This document shows, in pieces, positions 43,661-52,723 of a DNA stretch of 64,000 nt. Within the stretch, counting starts at the first letter, position 1. Each line of letters starts with the position of its first letter. Source of the DNA: Flavobacteriales bacterium (lineage in GTDB: Bacteria; Bacteroidota; Bacteroidia; Flavobacteriales_D; Sanyastnellaceae); the NCBI GenBank assembly GCA_018402085.1, contig JAGYJM010000002.1, positions 2,495,501 to 2,559,500 of the forward strand, given 5' to 3'. A model generated the notes under the pieces. That model did not search any database and had not been told where the DNA came from. It saw nothing but the letters and a program-made list of their open reading frames with translations. Position numbers and translations under genes: made by a program.

Positions 43661-44959
43661 TCAGAGGCTCCAGTACACGAGGTTGTGGATAAGTTTACGG
43701 TAGGTACCTTTCACATCGATGAGCACGCCGTTCTCATCGTTCATGAGTTTTTGGAAGTCAGCCTCTGAATAATCAATGTAATCTTTATGGTTTACGGCTA
43801 CGACGACGGCATCATAGGCGTTCATCTTCGGTTCAGGAATGAGGTCAATCCCGTATTCAGCTTTGACCTCTTCAGGATCGGCGTGTGTATCAACAACATC
43901 CACATTCACTGAGAACGAGTGCAATTCATGAATTACGTCAATCACCTTTGAGTTGCGGATATCGCTCACGTTTTCTTTGAAGGTCATTCCCATGACGAGT
44001 ACGCGTGCGTCAAGCACATTTTTACCCTGATCAAGGATTCGTTTGACGGTTTGCTTACCGACATAGAAGCCCATACTGTCATTCACATATCGACCGCTGT
44101 TGATGACCCGTGCATGGTACCCCAGCTTTTTTGCTTTAAAAGTGAGGTAGTAAGGGTCAACACCGATGCAATGCCCTCCGACAAGCCCCGGGGTAAATGG
44201 GAGAAAGTTCCACTTCGTTCGGGCGCATTCGAGCACATCGTATGTATTGATGCCGACGCGATTGAGAATGATTGAGAGTTCATTGATCAGGGCGATATTG
44301 ACGTCTCGTTGAGTATTCTCAATCACTTTAGAGGCCTCCGCGGTTTTGATGTTGGCTGCTTTGTGGACACCGGCATCGATCACGATCTCATACACCTTGG
44401 CGATCTCATCAAGCGACTCCTGGTCACTGCCGGCGACGACCTTCGTGATAGTGCGAATGGTATGCTCACGATCGCCCGGGTTGATGCGTTCAGGAGAGTA
44501 CCCCACTTTGAAATCTTCTCCGAATTTAAGGCCTGACAATTCTTCCAGCACCGGTACGCAGTCGTCTTCGGTGCATCCGGGGTAAACGGTCGACTCATAA
44601 ATTACATAATCGCCCTTCTTGAGTACCTTCCCTACGGTGCGGGATGCGCTCAATACCGGCCCGAGATCAGGCTGGTTACTGGCGTTGATCGGGGTTGGCA
44701 CTGCCACCACGAAGAATTGTGCTTTTTGAAGGACCTCCGGATCAGCTGTGAACTCGATGTCACAGCCGTCGAATGATTCTTTCGAGAGTTCATTGGAGGG
44801 ATCCTGCCCCCGGCGCATCATTTCAACGCGCTTTTGGTTGATGTCAAAACCAATAACACTGATTTCACGTGCGAACTCGAGCGCAATCGGGAGTCCGACA
44901 TACCCTAGCCCTACCACGGCCAGTCTGGCTTCCTTATTGCGTAGATTATCGTAGATCAT
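43661..44959 (-). CDS. UDP-N-acetylhexosamine 6-dehydrogenase (WbpO/TviB-like)
   Basis: A 432-residue nucleotide-sugar dehydrogenase that oxidises C6 to a uronate. N-terminal NAD motif VVGLGYVGLPIALEFA, VVAVPTPI, STVYPGCTEDDCVP, YSPERINPGDREHT, and the catalytic Cys in GLVGGHCIGVDPYYLT. The -ERINPGD- and YPG signatures place it with UDP-GlcNAc/GalNAc dehydrogenases rather than UDP-Glc dehydrogenase, of which a separate copy is at 46532. The start is ATG 44959; a TTG two codons upstream is possible. It is in an operon with acetyltransferase and aminotransferase genes of the WbpD/WbpE type. Confidence 0.9.
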   Translation of the reverse strand: MIYDNLRNKEARLAVVGLGYVGLPIALEFAREISVIGFDINQKRVEMMRRGQDPSNELSKESFDGCDIEFTADPEVLQKAQFFVVAVPTPINASNQPDLGPVLSASRTVGKVLKKGDYVIYESTVYPGCTEDDCVPVLEELSGLKFGEDFKVGYSPERINPGDREHTIRTITKVVAGSDQESLDEIAKVYEIVIDAGVHKAANIKTAEASKVIENTQRDVNIALINELSIILNRVGINTYDVLECARTKWNFLPFTPGLVGGHCIGVDPYYLTFKAKKLGYHARVINSGRYVNDSMGFYVGKQTVKRILDQGKNVLDARVLVMGMTFKENVSDIRNSKVIDVIHELHSFSVNVDVVDTHADPEEVKAEYGIDLIPEPKMNAYDAVVVAVNHKDYIDYSEADFQKLMNDENGVLIDVKGTYRKLIHNLVYWSL

Positions 44960-44965
44960 AGTCAA

Positions 44966-45544
44966 TTACTTGGAACTCAATTTATAGACGCGCCCCATTT
45001 CGAGGCGGTAAGATTCTTTAGATTCAGGACAAGAAGCGTCACCACTTTCACCAAACACGAGGCGGTGACCGTACTCGCTCATCCAACCGATCTGCTTAGC
45101 GGGGTTACCAACGAGGAGTGCGTAGGGAGGTACCTCTTTGGTGACCACTGCACCCGCCCCGATAAATGCGAATTCACCAATATCATTACCACAGACGATG
45201 GTGGCATTGGCACCAATACTTGCACCTCTTCCGACCTTAGTTTTAGCGTACTCACCGCGTCGTACCACCGCACTTCTGGGATTCGTGATGTTCGTAAAGA
45301 CACAGCTTGGCCCCAGGAAAACGTCATCTTCGCAGGTCACACCGGTGTAAATTGACACATTGTTCTGCACCTTGACATTTCGGCCAAGTTTCACCCCCGG
45401 GGAGACGACCACATTCTGACCGATATTGCATGATTCACCTATTTCTGCCCCGGGCATGATATGGCTGAAGTGCCAGATTTTGGTACCCTCACCTATGGTA
45501 CACCCCTCGTCAATGACTGCTGTTTCGTGCGCAAAAAAGTTCAT
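44966..45544 (-). CDS. Left-handed beta-helix N-acetyltransferase (WbpD/WlbB-like)
   Basis: A 192-residue hexapeptide-repeat acyltransferase. It is expected to acetylate the 3-amino group of a UDP-2-acetamido-3-amino-uronic acid. The hexapeptide ladder runs from residue 5 (HETAVIDEGCTIGEGTKIWHFSHIMPGAEIGESCNIGQNVVV) through FLGPSCVFTNITNPRS to IGANATIVCGNDIGEFAFIGAGAVVTKEVPPYALLVGNPAK. The start MNFFAHETAVID (45544) lies 4 nt after the decarboxylase stop, whereas the open frame runs back into that gene. Partner of the aminotransferase at 47878. Confidence 0.9.
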   Translation of the reverse strand: MNFFAHETAVIDEGCTIGEGTKIWHFSHIMPGAEIGESCNIGQNVVVSPGVKLGRNVKVQNNVSIYTGVTCEDDVFLGPSCVFTNITNPRSAVVRRGEYAKTKVGRGASIGANATIVCGNDIGEFAFIGAGAVVTKEVPPYALLVGNPAKQIGWMSEYGHRLVFGESGDASCPESKESYRLEMGRVYKLSSK

Positions 45545-45548
45545 GAAG

Positions 45549-46535
45549 TCAGTTCCTGATGTAGTCATCAAATTTTTTGTGCTCTGTTCGGTAGAGGTCT
45601 TCTTCGGGCAGGGATTTGAAATACTCATAGGTGAGCTTCAATCCATCTGACCGGTGCACCCTTGGTTCCCAACCCAGAAGATCTCTCGCACGAGTAATGT
45701 CTGGTTGACGCTGTTTCGGATCATCCACCGGGAGGTCTTTGTAGATCACTTTCTGATCGGTGCCTGTAAGGTCAATGATCTCTTCGGCAAATTCACCGAT
45801 GCTGATTTCATCGGGGTTACCGATATTGACAGGATAGGCGTAATCAGACATCAAGAGCCTGTAAAGTCCTTCCACAAGGTCTTCAACAAAGCAAAACGAG
45901 CGTGTTTGTGAACCGTCACCAAACACGGTGAGGTCTTCGCCCCTCAAGGCCTGCCCGATAAACGCCGGTAAAACACGCCCATCGTTCAGGCGCATTCGCG
46001 GACCATAAGTATTAAAGATGCGCGCGATACGTGTTTCAACACCGTGAAACGTGTGGTATGCCATTGTCATTGCCTCTTGAAAGCGCTTCGCTTCGTCGTA
46101 TACACCACGCGGCCCCACGGGGTTTACATTTCCCCAATAGTCTTCCGTTTGAGGATGCACCAGCGGGTCACCGTAAATCTCGGAGGTGGAAGCAATCAGG
46201 ATCCGGGCTTGTTTAGCCTTGGCAAGACCGAGACAATTATGAATACCGAGCGAGCCTACTTTGAGGGTTTGAATGGGTATTTTGAGGTAATCGATCGGAC
46301 TTGCGGGGGAAGCAAAATGCAAGATATAATCGAGGTCACCGGCTACATGAACGTATTTCGTCACATCATGGTGGTGAAACTCGAACCGGGCGTCGGGCAT
46401 CAGATGCTCGATATTGCGCAGATCACCGGTAATGAGGTTATCCATCCCAATCACATGGCAACCTTCTTTCAGAAAACGGTCGCAGAGGTGCGACCCCAGA
46501 AAACCGGCCGCTCCGGTTATCAATACGCGTTTCAT
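45549..46535 (-). CDS. UDP-glucuronate decarboxylase (UDP-xylose synthase)
   Basis: A 328-residue extended SDR making UDP-xylose from UDP-glucuronate. NAD motif [58 protein letters not shown], the catalytic [10 protein letters not shown] and [19 protein letters not shown] are all UXS-type. It overlaps the UDP-glucose dehydrogenase gene by 4 nt, and that gene supplies its substrate. Together they indicate xylose-containing polysaccharide. Confidence 0.95.
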   Translation of the reverse strand: MKRVLITGAAGFLGSHLCDRFLKEGCHVIGMDNLITGDLRNIEHLMPDARFEFHHHDVTKYVHVAGDLDYILHFASPASPIDYLKIPIQTLKVGSLGIHNCLGLAKAKQARILIASTSEIYGDPLVHPQTEDYWGNVNPVGPRGVYDEAKRFQEAMTMAYHTFHGVETRIARIFNTYGPRMRLNDGRVLPAFIGQALRGEDLTVFGDGSQTRSFCFVEDLVEGLYRLLMSDYAYPVNIGNPDEISIGEFAEEIIDLTGTDQKVIYKDLPVDDPKQRQPDITRARDLLGWEPRVHRSDGLKLTYEYFKSLPEEDLYRTEHKKFDDYIRN

Positions 46536-47875
46536 CGTCCGACCTTCGTTGTTTCTTCTTCCGGCTGAGTAACTGTTTCACGGCCGATGCTTTTGTAATA
46601 AAAGCCGAGATCACGCATTCTCTTGACTTCGTAAAGATTTCGCCCGTCGAAAATGGCCTTGTTGTTCAGTTTTTCAGCCACAATCTGAAAGTCTGGCGTG
46701 CGAAATACCGACCATTCGGTGCAGATCAGCAGCGCATCGCTTTCTTCGAGTGCCTCGTAGTGATCATCTGCGAACTCGATTCGGTTACCGAGACGGTGTC
46801 TGACATTATCTATGGCTTCAGGGTCATAGGCTTTCACCTTAGCTCCGGCCTCGAGCAGCTTCTCAATCATATAAAGCGCAGGAGCCTCGCGGATATCATC
46901 AGTTTCAGGTTTAAAAGAAAGCCCCCAAAGTGCGATGCGTACTCCGTGCAGATTGCCTTTGAAGTAATCGAGAATGGGTTCAAAAAGTGCCGTCTTCTGA
47001 TCGTTATTGATCCGCATGACAGCATCGAGGATACCAAACGGATAATCATGATCATTACCGGAGCGAGCAAGCGCCTGCACATCTTTCGGGAAGCAACTGC
47101 CTCCGTAGCCGATACCGGGGAACAGGAATCGTTTCCCGATACGGGTATCAGTGCCCATTCCCATGCGCACCATATCAACATCTGCCCCTACCTTTTCGCA
47201 AAAATTCGCGATTTCATTCATGAAGGTGATCTTGGTAGCCAGAAAGGCGTTTGCTGCATATTTCGTGAGCTCCGCCGATTTCTCATCCATGAAGATCAGG
47301 GGGTTTCCCTGACGTACAAAGGGCTTGTAGAGTTCTTCCATGACAAGGCGGGCACGTTCTGAACTGGTACCCACCACTACGCGGTCTGGTTTGAGAAAAT
47401 CATCTACCGCGAAACCTTCTCGCAGAAATTCAGGGTTGCTCACCACATCAAAGGCGCAGTTGCACTGCTCTGCAATCGCAGCTCGCACCTTATCAGCCGT
47501 GCCTACAGGCACCGTGCTCTTGTCAACAATCACTTTGTAATCTTTGATCAAGCGACCGAGATGTTCGGCCACACCGAGCACGTATGAGAGGTCGGCGCTG
47601 CCATCTTCGCCCGGGGGAGTAGGCAAAGCCAGGAAGATGATTTCTGCATCTTCTACCACTTCTTCAATATCCGTGGTAAAACTGAGACGTCCGGCTTTTA
47701 GGTTACGCTCAAAGAGAACGTCGAGGTGCGGCTCGTAAATGGGCACTTCACCTCCGCGCATCCGTTCCACCTTTTTGGCGTCAATATCAACGCAGACCAC
47801 GTTGTTCCCTGTTTCGGCAAAGCATGTTCCGGTAACAAGGCCAACGTAGCCAGTTCCAATTACAGCGATGTTCAT
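46532..47875 (-). CDS. ugd: UDP-glucose 6-dehydrogenase
   Basis: Two-step NAD-dependent oxidation of UDP-glucose to UDP-glucuronate. It has 447 residues: [88 protein letters not shown], and the catalytic Cys in [18 protein letters not shown]. It is 2 nt downstream of the aminotransferase and overlaps the UXS gene, clearly one operon. Confidence 0.97.
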   Translation of the reverse strand: MNIAVIGTGYVGLVTGTCFAETGNNVVCVDIDAKKVERMRGGEVPIYEPHLDVLFERNLKAGRLSFTTDIEEVVEDAEIIFLALPTPPGEDGSADLSYVLGVAEHLGRLIKDYKVIVDKSTVPVGTADKVRAAIAEQCNCAFDVVSNPEFLREGFAVDDFLKPDRVVVGTSSERARLVMEELYKPFVRQGNPLIFMDEKSAELTKYAANAFLATKITFMNEIANFCEKVGADVDMVRMGMGTDTRIGKRFLFPGIGYGGSCFPKDVQALARSGNDHDYPFGILDAVMRINNDQKTALFEPILDYFKGNLHGVRIALWGLSFKPETDDIREAPALYMIEKLLEAGAKVKAYDPEAIDNVRHRLGNRIEFADDHYEALEESDALLICTEWSVFRTPDFQIVAEKLNNKAIFDGRNLYEVKRMRDLGFYYKSIGRETVTQPEEETTKVGR

Positions 47876-47877
47876 TG

Positions 47878-49014
47878 TTAGCTGTGTTTCTTAATGTAGT
47901 CTATCAGTGTGGTGGCAACCTTCTCTTGTTGCTCAGTTGTCAATTCAGTGTGCATCGGAAGGCTGATCACCTCCTCACAGAGCGATTCTGTGACAGGGAA
48001 ATCACCCTTTTTATATCCGAGGTTTTCAAAAGCCTCTTGCAAGTGGAGCGGCACCGGGTAGTACACCATCGCCGGGATGTTGTGATCCATCATATGCTTT
48101 TGCAGCCCGAAGCGGTCTATACCGTTCACTTTAAGGGTGTATTGATGGAAGGTATGCGTCGTTTTCGGGTCGCGGTAGGGCGTCTCGAGCTGTTCGATAT
48201 CTTTAAACCAGGCATCGTACCGATCGGCTGCCGCCCTGCGCGCCTCGCAGTAATCGTTCAAGCGACGGAGTTTCACACGCAGAATAGCGGCCTGTATGCT
48301 ATCCAGGCGAGAGTTAATACCTACTTTCTCATGGTAATAACGCACTTTCATGCCATGATTCGCCACCTGGCGGGCCGTTTCAGCCAGCTCATCATCATTG
48401 GTATACAGCGCCCCTCCGTCACCGAAGCAACCAAGGTTCTTTGACGGAAAGAAGCTCGTCGCTCCAAAAGTACTCATGGTTCCCGCCATGGCTTTGCGTC
48501 CGTCATCAAAGGTATAGTCAGACGAAATAGCCTGTGCGGTGTCTTCAATAACATAAAGATCGTGCTCTTTGGCAATAGCGAGGATTTCCTCCATGTCAGC
48601 GCACTGTCCGAAAAGATGCACCGGCGCAATCACCTTAGTCTTTGGCGTAATCGCCTTGCGAACAGCTTCAGCGTCCATATTGAAGGTCTTCGGGTCAACC
48701 TCCACCAGAATTGGCTTGTAACCGAGAAGCGCAATGACCTCTACGGTTGAGATGAACGTAAAATTGGGTGTAATCACCTCGTCGCCCGGTTGAAGCCCGA
48801 GAGACATCATGGCAATTTGAAGCGCGTCAGTGCCATTGGCACAAGGTATCACGTGCTTTACGCCTAAAAAGGCTTCCAGTTCAGCCTGGAAAGCTTTTAC
48901 TTCGGGTCCGTTGATGTAAGCAGAAGACTGCACAACGTCAAGAATAGCAGCGTCTATTTCGTCTTTTATGTTGTGGTACTGACCAAGCAGGTCAACCATT
49001 TGGATATCGCCCAT
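47878..49014 (-). CDS. DegT/DnrJ/EryC1-type sugar aminotransferase (WbpE-like)
   Basis: A 378-residue PLP enzyme that transfers an amino group to a keto nucleotide sugar. MVDLLGQYHNIKDEIDAAI at the start, HVIPCANGTDALQIAMMSLG, PNFTFISTVEVIALLG, VIEDTAQAISSDY, PLP Lys in GATSFFPSKNLGCFGDGGAL, and NSRLDSIQAAILRVKL. The FPSKNLG context and overall pattern are those of WbpE/PseC-like enzymes acting with a WbpD-type acetyltransferase. A TATATTCG sequence 24 nt upstream is a weak candidate -7 box. First gene of the operon. Confidence 0.93.
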   Translation of the reverse strand: MGDIQMVDLLGQYHNIKDEIDAAILDVVQSSAYINGPEVKAFQAELEAFLGVKHVIPCANGTDALQIAMMSLGLQPGDEVITPNFTFISTVEVIALLGYKPILVEVDPKTFNMDAEAVRKAITPKTKVIAPVHLFGQCADMEEILAIAKEHDLYVIEDTAQAISSDYTFDDGRKAMAGTMSTFGATSFFPSKNLGCFGDGGALYTNDDELAETARQVANHGMKVRYYHEKVGINSRLDSIQAAILRVKLRRLNDYCEARRAAADRYDAWFKDIEQLETPYRDPKTTHTFHQYTLKVNGIDRFGLQKHMMDHNIPAMVYYPVPLHLQEAFENLGYKKGDFPVTESLCEEVISLPMHTELTTEQQEKVATTLIDYIKKHS

Positions 49015-49115
49015 AGTGCGTCTTGAAATTGCGGCGAATATACGCGATTTAATCCATAGCGGGTTTGGAAACGGGCATTATGCTCGCCGCTGCATTATAT
49101 TCGAAAAAGCCTCAA

Positions 49116-49123
49116 TACCTTTG
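49116..49123 (+). promoter_or_regulatory. -7 box TACCTTTG of the 49128 gene
   Basis: Four bases before the ATG at 49128. If the true start is the ATG at 49146, a leader of about 15-22 nt would exist. Confidence 0.65.
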
Positions 49124-49127
49124 AATT

Positions 49128-49901
49128 ATGCAATGGTATTTCAACATGTTTAAATTGGCACTTCTGGTGGTCTTCACCTCAGGTCTCGTGATCCATGCCG
49201 GAGCGCAACGAAATGTGCGTGACTCGCTTGTTTTTAGTCCGCATTTCTCATTTCACTACGGACTCCAGATACCCGGTGCTGATCTGGCTGAGCGCTTTGG
49301 CGTGAACAACGCGGTGGGCACCTCTTTTCACATTAAGACCAGAAAGAATGTATACTTCGGCGCAGAGGGTTCTTTCATGTTCGGGAACGACGTGACTGAA
49401 CCCGGATTGATGAGCAACTTACTGACCTCTGACAATGAAGTGATTTCGAATTTCGGACAGATTTCAGAGATTATCGTTATGCAACGCGGCTTCATGGTCA
49501 CCCTGATCGGTGGCAAAGTGATACCCGTAGGAAAGAGCAATCCAAATTCGGGCATCTTACTTAAGGGGGGCGTTGGTTTTTTTCAGCACAAAATCAGGCT
49601 GGAGAATCAAGTGCACGAGATCACGCAGCTTCAAGACGAATACCTCAAGGGCTATGACCGCCTGACCAACGGCATCGTCTTCTCACAGTTTGCGGGCTAC
49701 TTCTACATGGGTAACAATCGTTTTACGAACTTCTACATCGGTGCAGAGGCCTTTCAGGGCTTTACCCGAAGCCGGCGTGACTGGAATTTCGACACCCAAA
49801 CACGCGACGACGATCTGCGCACTGATCTTTTGCTCGGACTCCGCGTGGGCTGGGTCATTCACATTTACCGCCGCACCGGCCGTGACTTCTACTACAATTG
49901 A
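49128..49901 (+). CDS. Predicted outer-membrane beta-barrel protein
   Basis: A 257-residue exported protein with signal peptide (MFKLALLVVFTSGLVIHAGAQ; ATG at 49128 or 49146). The rest is a string of alternating amphipathic strands (FSFHYGLQIPGADL, NVYFGAEGSFMFG, FMVTLIGGKVIPV, GILLKGGVGFFQHKI, TNFYIGAEAFQGF, LLLGLRVGWVIHIYRR) typical of a small barrel. I recognise no named family. It overlaps waaA by 4 nt, a junction that suggests an envelope or lipopolysaccharide-related role. Confidence 0.8.
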   Translation: MQWYFNMFKLALLVVFTSGLVIHAGAQRNVRDSLVFSPHFSFHYGLQIPGADLAERFGVNNAVGTSFHIKTRKNVYFGAEGSFMFGNDVTEPGLMSNLLTSDNEVISNFGQISEIIVMQRGFMVTLIGGKVIPVGKSNPNSGILLKGGVGFFQHKIRLENQVHEITQLQDEYLKGYDRLTNGIVFSQFAGYFYMGNNRFTNFYIGAEAFQGFTRSRRDWNFDTQTRDDDLRTDLLLGLRVGWVIHIYRRTGRDFYYN

Positions 49902-51136
49902 GTTTCCTTTACGACACTGGTATTCAGCTCTACGGTGCAGCCCTGCAACTTGCCTCGCCTTTCCATTCGAAAGCTGCCAAATGGGTAGGCGGTCGTAAGA
50001 ACTGGTTTGAGCAGCACCGCGATTCACTGTCTCAGCTCAAGGGCTGCATCTGGATGCACTGCGCCAGTCTCGGCGAATTCGAGCAAGGACGTCCGGTGAT
50101 CGAAAAGTTGCGCGAAGTCTACCCGGAAACACCAGTGGTTGTAAGTTTCTTCTCTCCTTCCGGATTTGAAGTGCGCAAGAACTATGACGGCGCCAATGCG
50201 GTGATCTACCTGCCACTGGATACGCGCAGAAATGCGCGGATGCTATGCGAATTGCTCGCCCCAAAGCTTGTGCTTTGGGTCAAATATGAATTTTGGATCA
50301 ATGTGCTCAACGAGCTCAACGGTAAGGGTGTACCGGTTATCCTCTTCTCTGGTATCTTCAGATCCGGACAGCGCTTTTTCAAGCCATGGGGAGGAATCTT
50401 TCGCAGAGCCATCCGGCAGTTTTCTGCCGTATTCGTACAGGATGCAGAAAGCGCGAAACTCCTTGAAAAGATCAATATAACGGCGACGGTAGCAGGGGAT
50501 ACACGCTTTGACCGGGTGTACGATATCGCTCATAACGGGCGACGCGTAGAGACGGTGCATCACTTTGCAGCAGGCAAAAAATGCATCATCGCCGGAAGCA
50601 CATGGCCCCCTGATGAGAAATTGCTCGCCCGCTACCTACTGCAGAGCGACGAACTTCACCTTATCATCGCACCTCATGAGGTCAATGAAGCTCATCTCCG
50701 AGAGATTGAAGGGCACTTTGGTGACTGCACAATCCGCCTGTCGCAACTGTCAGCAGATGGCCAGACCGCCAGGCGCGTTTTGATCATTGACCAGATCGGA
50801 TTGCTGAGCCGGATTTACCGAAGCGGACAAATTGCCTACGTTGGAGGTGGATTTGGAGCAGGCATTCACAACACCCTTGAGGCGGCCGTGTATGGCATAC
50901 CCGTGCTTTTCGGACCGAATTACCACAAATTCAAAGAAGCACGTGATTTGATTGACGCCGGAGGTGCTTTCCCGATTGACGGATACGGCGTACTCGAAGC
51001 AAAGCTTGACCAGTTGCTTAGTGATGAGGCACGGCGCAAAAGCGCCGGATGCGCCAGTTCTGAATACGTAGACGCTTCTGTTGGAGCAACCCTGAAAATT
51101 GTAGAATCTGCCTTAGCCATCCTTCGCCAACAGTAA
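49898..51136 (+). CDS. waaA: 3-deoxy-D-manno-octulosonic acid (Kdo) transferase
   Basis: GT30 enzyme that adds Kdo to lipid A precursors at the inner membrane. It has 412 residues: N-terminal helix FLYDTGIQLYGAALQLAS, WMHCASLGEFEQGRPVIE (catalytic Glu), VVSFFSPSGFEVRKNY, YLPLDTRRNARM, LFSGIFRSGQRFFKPWG, ITATVAGDTRFDRV, IIAGSTWPPDEKLL, and YVGGGFGAGIHNTLEAAVYGIPVLFGPNY. It starts with TTG at 49898 inside the upstream stop (TTGA overlap); homologues share this N-terminus. It contains three class III hairpins (50224, 50410, 51033), the densest set in the window. Confidence 0.95.
   Translation: MSFLYDTGIQLYGAALQLASPFHSKAAKWVGGRKNWFEQHRDSLSQLKGCIWMHCASLGEFEQGRPVIEKLREVYPETPVVVSFFSPSGFEVRKNYDGANAVIYLPLDTRRNARMLCELLAPKLVLWVKYEFWINVLNELNGKGVPVILFSGIFRSGQRFFKPWGGIFRRAIRQFSAVFVQDAESAKLLEKINITATVAGDTRFDRVYDIAHNGRRVETVHHFAAGKKCIIAGSTWPPDEKLLARYLLQSDELHLIIAPHEVNEAHLREIEGHFGDCTIRLSQLSADGQTARRVLIIDQIGLLSRIYRSGQIAYVGGGFGAGIHNTLEAAVYGIPVLFGPNYHKFKEARDLIDAGGAFPIDGYGVLEAKLDQLLSDEARRKSAGCASSEYVDASVGATLKIVESALAILRQQ
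50224..50242 (-). repeat. Class III CATCC-hairpin, copy 11 (in waaA)
   Basis: Plus strand GCGCA-GAAA-TGCGC-GGATG. Encodes R-R-N-A-R-M, codon phase GG|ATG. Confidence 0.65.
50410..50428 (+). repeat. Class III CATCC-hairpin, copy 12 (in waaA)
   Basis: CATCC-GGCAG-TTTT-CTGCC. Encodes I-R-Q-F-S-A, codon phase C|ATC|C. Confidence 0.8.
51033..51051 (-). repeat. Class III CATCC-hairpin, copy 13 (in waaA)
   Basis: Plus strand GGCGC-AAAA-GCGCC-GGATG. Encodes R-R-K-S-A-G-C, a codon phase different from most copies. Confidence 0.8.
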
Positions 51137-51163
51137 TCGATTAAAAAAAATAAGTCGAAGGTA

Positions 51164-51193
51164 TTGACAGAACCGAAAATCCTAGTAAATTTG
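51164..51193 (+). promoter_or_regulatory. Promoter of tRNA-Gly
   Basis: TTGACA at 51164 and TAAATTTG at 51186-51193, with 19 bases between TTG and the -7 box: the classic Bacteroidota promoter. Confidence 0.8.
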
Positions 51194-51204
51194 GCGTCCC
51201 GTAT

Positions 51205-51277
51205 GCGAGAATAGCTCAGTTGGTAGAGCACAACCTTGCCAAGGTTGGGGTCGCGAGTTCGAGTCTCGTTTCTCGCT
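51205..51277 (+). tRNA. tRNA-Gly (GCC)
   Basis: 73-nt cloverleaf: acceptor GCGAGAA/TTCTCGC, D-loop AGCTCAGTTGGTAGAGC, anticodon stem-loop ACCTTGCCAAGGT with anticodon GCC, T-arm GCGAGTTCGAGTCTCGT. Discriminator T; CCA is not encoded. Confidence 0.96.
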
Positions 51278-51284
51278 CTAAGTT

Positions 51285-51309
51285 AGGGCTGCCAATGGCA
51301 GCCCTTTTT
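51285..51309 (+). terminator. Terminator after tRNA-Gly
   Basis: GGGCTGCCA paired with TGGCAGCCC, followed by TTTTT. Confidence 0.9.
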
Positions 51310-51323
51310 GTTTGAAGGGCTAA

Positions 51324-51352
51324 TTGACTCTTCACCGAGTTCTTTACATTTG
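51324..51352 (+). promoter_or_regulatory. Promoter of tRNA-Leu
   Basis: TTGACT at 51324 and TACATTTG at 51345-51352, 18 bases between TTG and the -7 box. Confidence 0.75.
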
Positions 51353-51365
51353 TAACATCATTCTT

Positions 51366-51451
51366 GCCCGGATGGTGGAATTGGTAGACACGAAGGACTT
51401 AAAATCCTTTGGCCAGCAATGGCCGTGTGGGTTCAAGTCCCACTCCGGGTA
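51366..51451 (+). tRNA. tRNA-Leu (TAA)
   Basis: 86-nt class II tRNA: acceptor GCCCGGA/TCCGGGT (G-T at the first pair), D-arm with TTGGTAGACACG, anticodon stem-loop AGGACTTAAAATCCT with anticodon TAA, long variable arm TGGCCAGCAATGGCCG, T-arm GTGGGTTCAAGTCCCAC. CCA is not encoded. Confidence 0.96.
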
Positions 51452-51469
51452 CTATTACCGAGTGAGTTT

Positions 51470-51645
51470 TGAGTGCGAGAGTGAGAGCTACTTCTCGCTC
51501 TCAAACTCAAACTATTCTCATTTTACTCTCGCTCTCAAACTCAAACGGCTCTCAAATACCACTCCTGCTGAAGAAAGCAGTTGGAGTTGGAGTCCGAGAT
51601 GGTGAGAGAGAGCTAGATTTCCTCGCTCTCAAACCCAAACTGCTC
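51470..51645 (+). repeat. Degenerate CTCGCTCTCAAACTCAAAC repeats
   Basis: Three copies of CTCGCTCTCAAA(C/T)C(C/A)AAAC-like sequence (about 51495, 51530 and 51622) with partial inverted copies (gagtgcgagagtgagagc). This fills the gap after tRNA-Leu. No gene. Confidence 0.65.
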
Positions 51646-52644
51646 CTACCCCCTCCCATACCCCAACCGCAACCTAAACACAAAAGCATGGCGGTTCAGG
51701 TCTATCGCATCCTGGTTGATGAGCGGTATGGCGTACTGGTACTGCGCCCCCAGGTCGATCAACAAGTTTCGGTTGGGGCGAACGACCAGGTTCAACGAGG
51801 CACAAGGCACCCCCTGAAAAAAATCGCTCCCATCAAAACGCGCGTAGCGCGCGCCTAATCCACTATTCAGCGAGAGTCCGATCCGCTTTAATACGGCCAG
51901 ACTGCGTTCGGTTTCAACACCTGCAGACCAGTCACCTCCCTGGTAATGATTGACCACTGCACCCATCGACCGCATGTAGTGTCCGCCCAGGCGCTCGCCA
52001 AACGGACGGTACTCTAAGAAGTGATAGCCCCAACCGAAGTTCGGGAGGTTTCCGTTGCGCACTTCGTTCGAAAATGCGACGGTGTGGTACTGTCTTTCCT
52101 GTAGCTCCCAGTCGTACGTGGGCTGTATCATCGCGATTTCATCGAGGGTAAAACCACTGGTGGCAATCCAATCAGCGAGTGCGGCAATATCCATGTCGCA
52201 GATGTAGTCGTACTGGTGATACGCATTGATCAGTGCTGCCAGCGATGCACCGGCTGTCTCTTTGACAAGGTGTCCAACCGCACAGTAAGTGCCATTCTCA
52301 TCGATGAAGCATGGACGTCGTCCCTCGTACTTTTCGTTCATCGGGAACTGTTCGGCCTCGATATAGTCTTCCAGCAACGCCAGAACTTCAAACCGCTTCT
52401 GCCGGACATCTTCAGGGTAGCCGGCAGAAGCATCTACGAGGAGTTGATGCACGTAGCTGAGGTGGGCTCTCACCTTGTCGACCTCTCCGAGCACAGAGCG
52501 TTCGCCTTCCGGTATCGCCTCCAGAGCAGCATTACCGAGGATAGGGTTCAGCTCGTAGCTGACGGTAGATTCAGTTATAGGAGCCGGCTTTTCGGTACAG
52601 CCAAGCACTGAAAAGACCAACAAGAGGTAGGATAGCGTTCTCAT
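51646..52644 (-). CDS. Predicted lipoprotein with C-terminal barrel-like region
   Basis: A 332-residue protein with a lipoprotein signal (SYLLLVFSVLGC; lipobox V-L-G-C, Cys near residue 16). The N-terminal half is helical and acidic, with a two-cysteine segment PCFIDENGTYCAVGHLVKETAGAS. The C-terminal half (from about residue 200) consists of strand-like segments (NFGWGYHFLEYRPFG, GDWSAGVETERSLAVLKRIGLSLNSGLGARYARF, ASLNLVVRPNRNLLIDLGAQYQYAIPL, HAFVFRLRLGYGRG) like an outer-membrane barrel. I cannot name the family. It is isolated, with convergent repeats beyond its stop. Confidence 0.78.
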   Translation of the reverse strand: MRTLSYLLLVFSVLGCTEKPAPITESTVSYELNPILGNAALEAIPEGERSVLGEVDKVRAHLSYVHQLLVDASAGYPEDVRQKRFEVLALLEDYIEAEQFPMNEKYEGRRPCFIDENGTYCAVGHLVKETAGASLAALINAYHQYDYICDMDIAALADWIATSGFTLDEIAMIQPTYDWELQERQYHTVAFSNEVRNGNLPNFGWGYHFLEYRPFGERLGGHYMRSMGAVVNHYQGGDWSAGVETERSLAVLKRIGLSLNSGLGARYARFDGSDFFQGVPCASLNLVVRPNRNLLIDLGAQYQYAIPLINQDAIDLNRHAFVFRLRLGYGRG

Positions 52645-52723
52645 AGGTGAAGTATCTGTGCAACTTAAGATAATGCTTCACAGCGTGCACAGCGCCGCAA
52701 GGATTCAGTGAATATCTACACAT

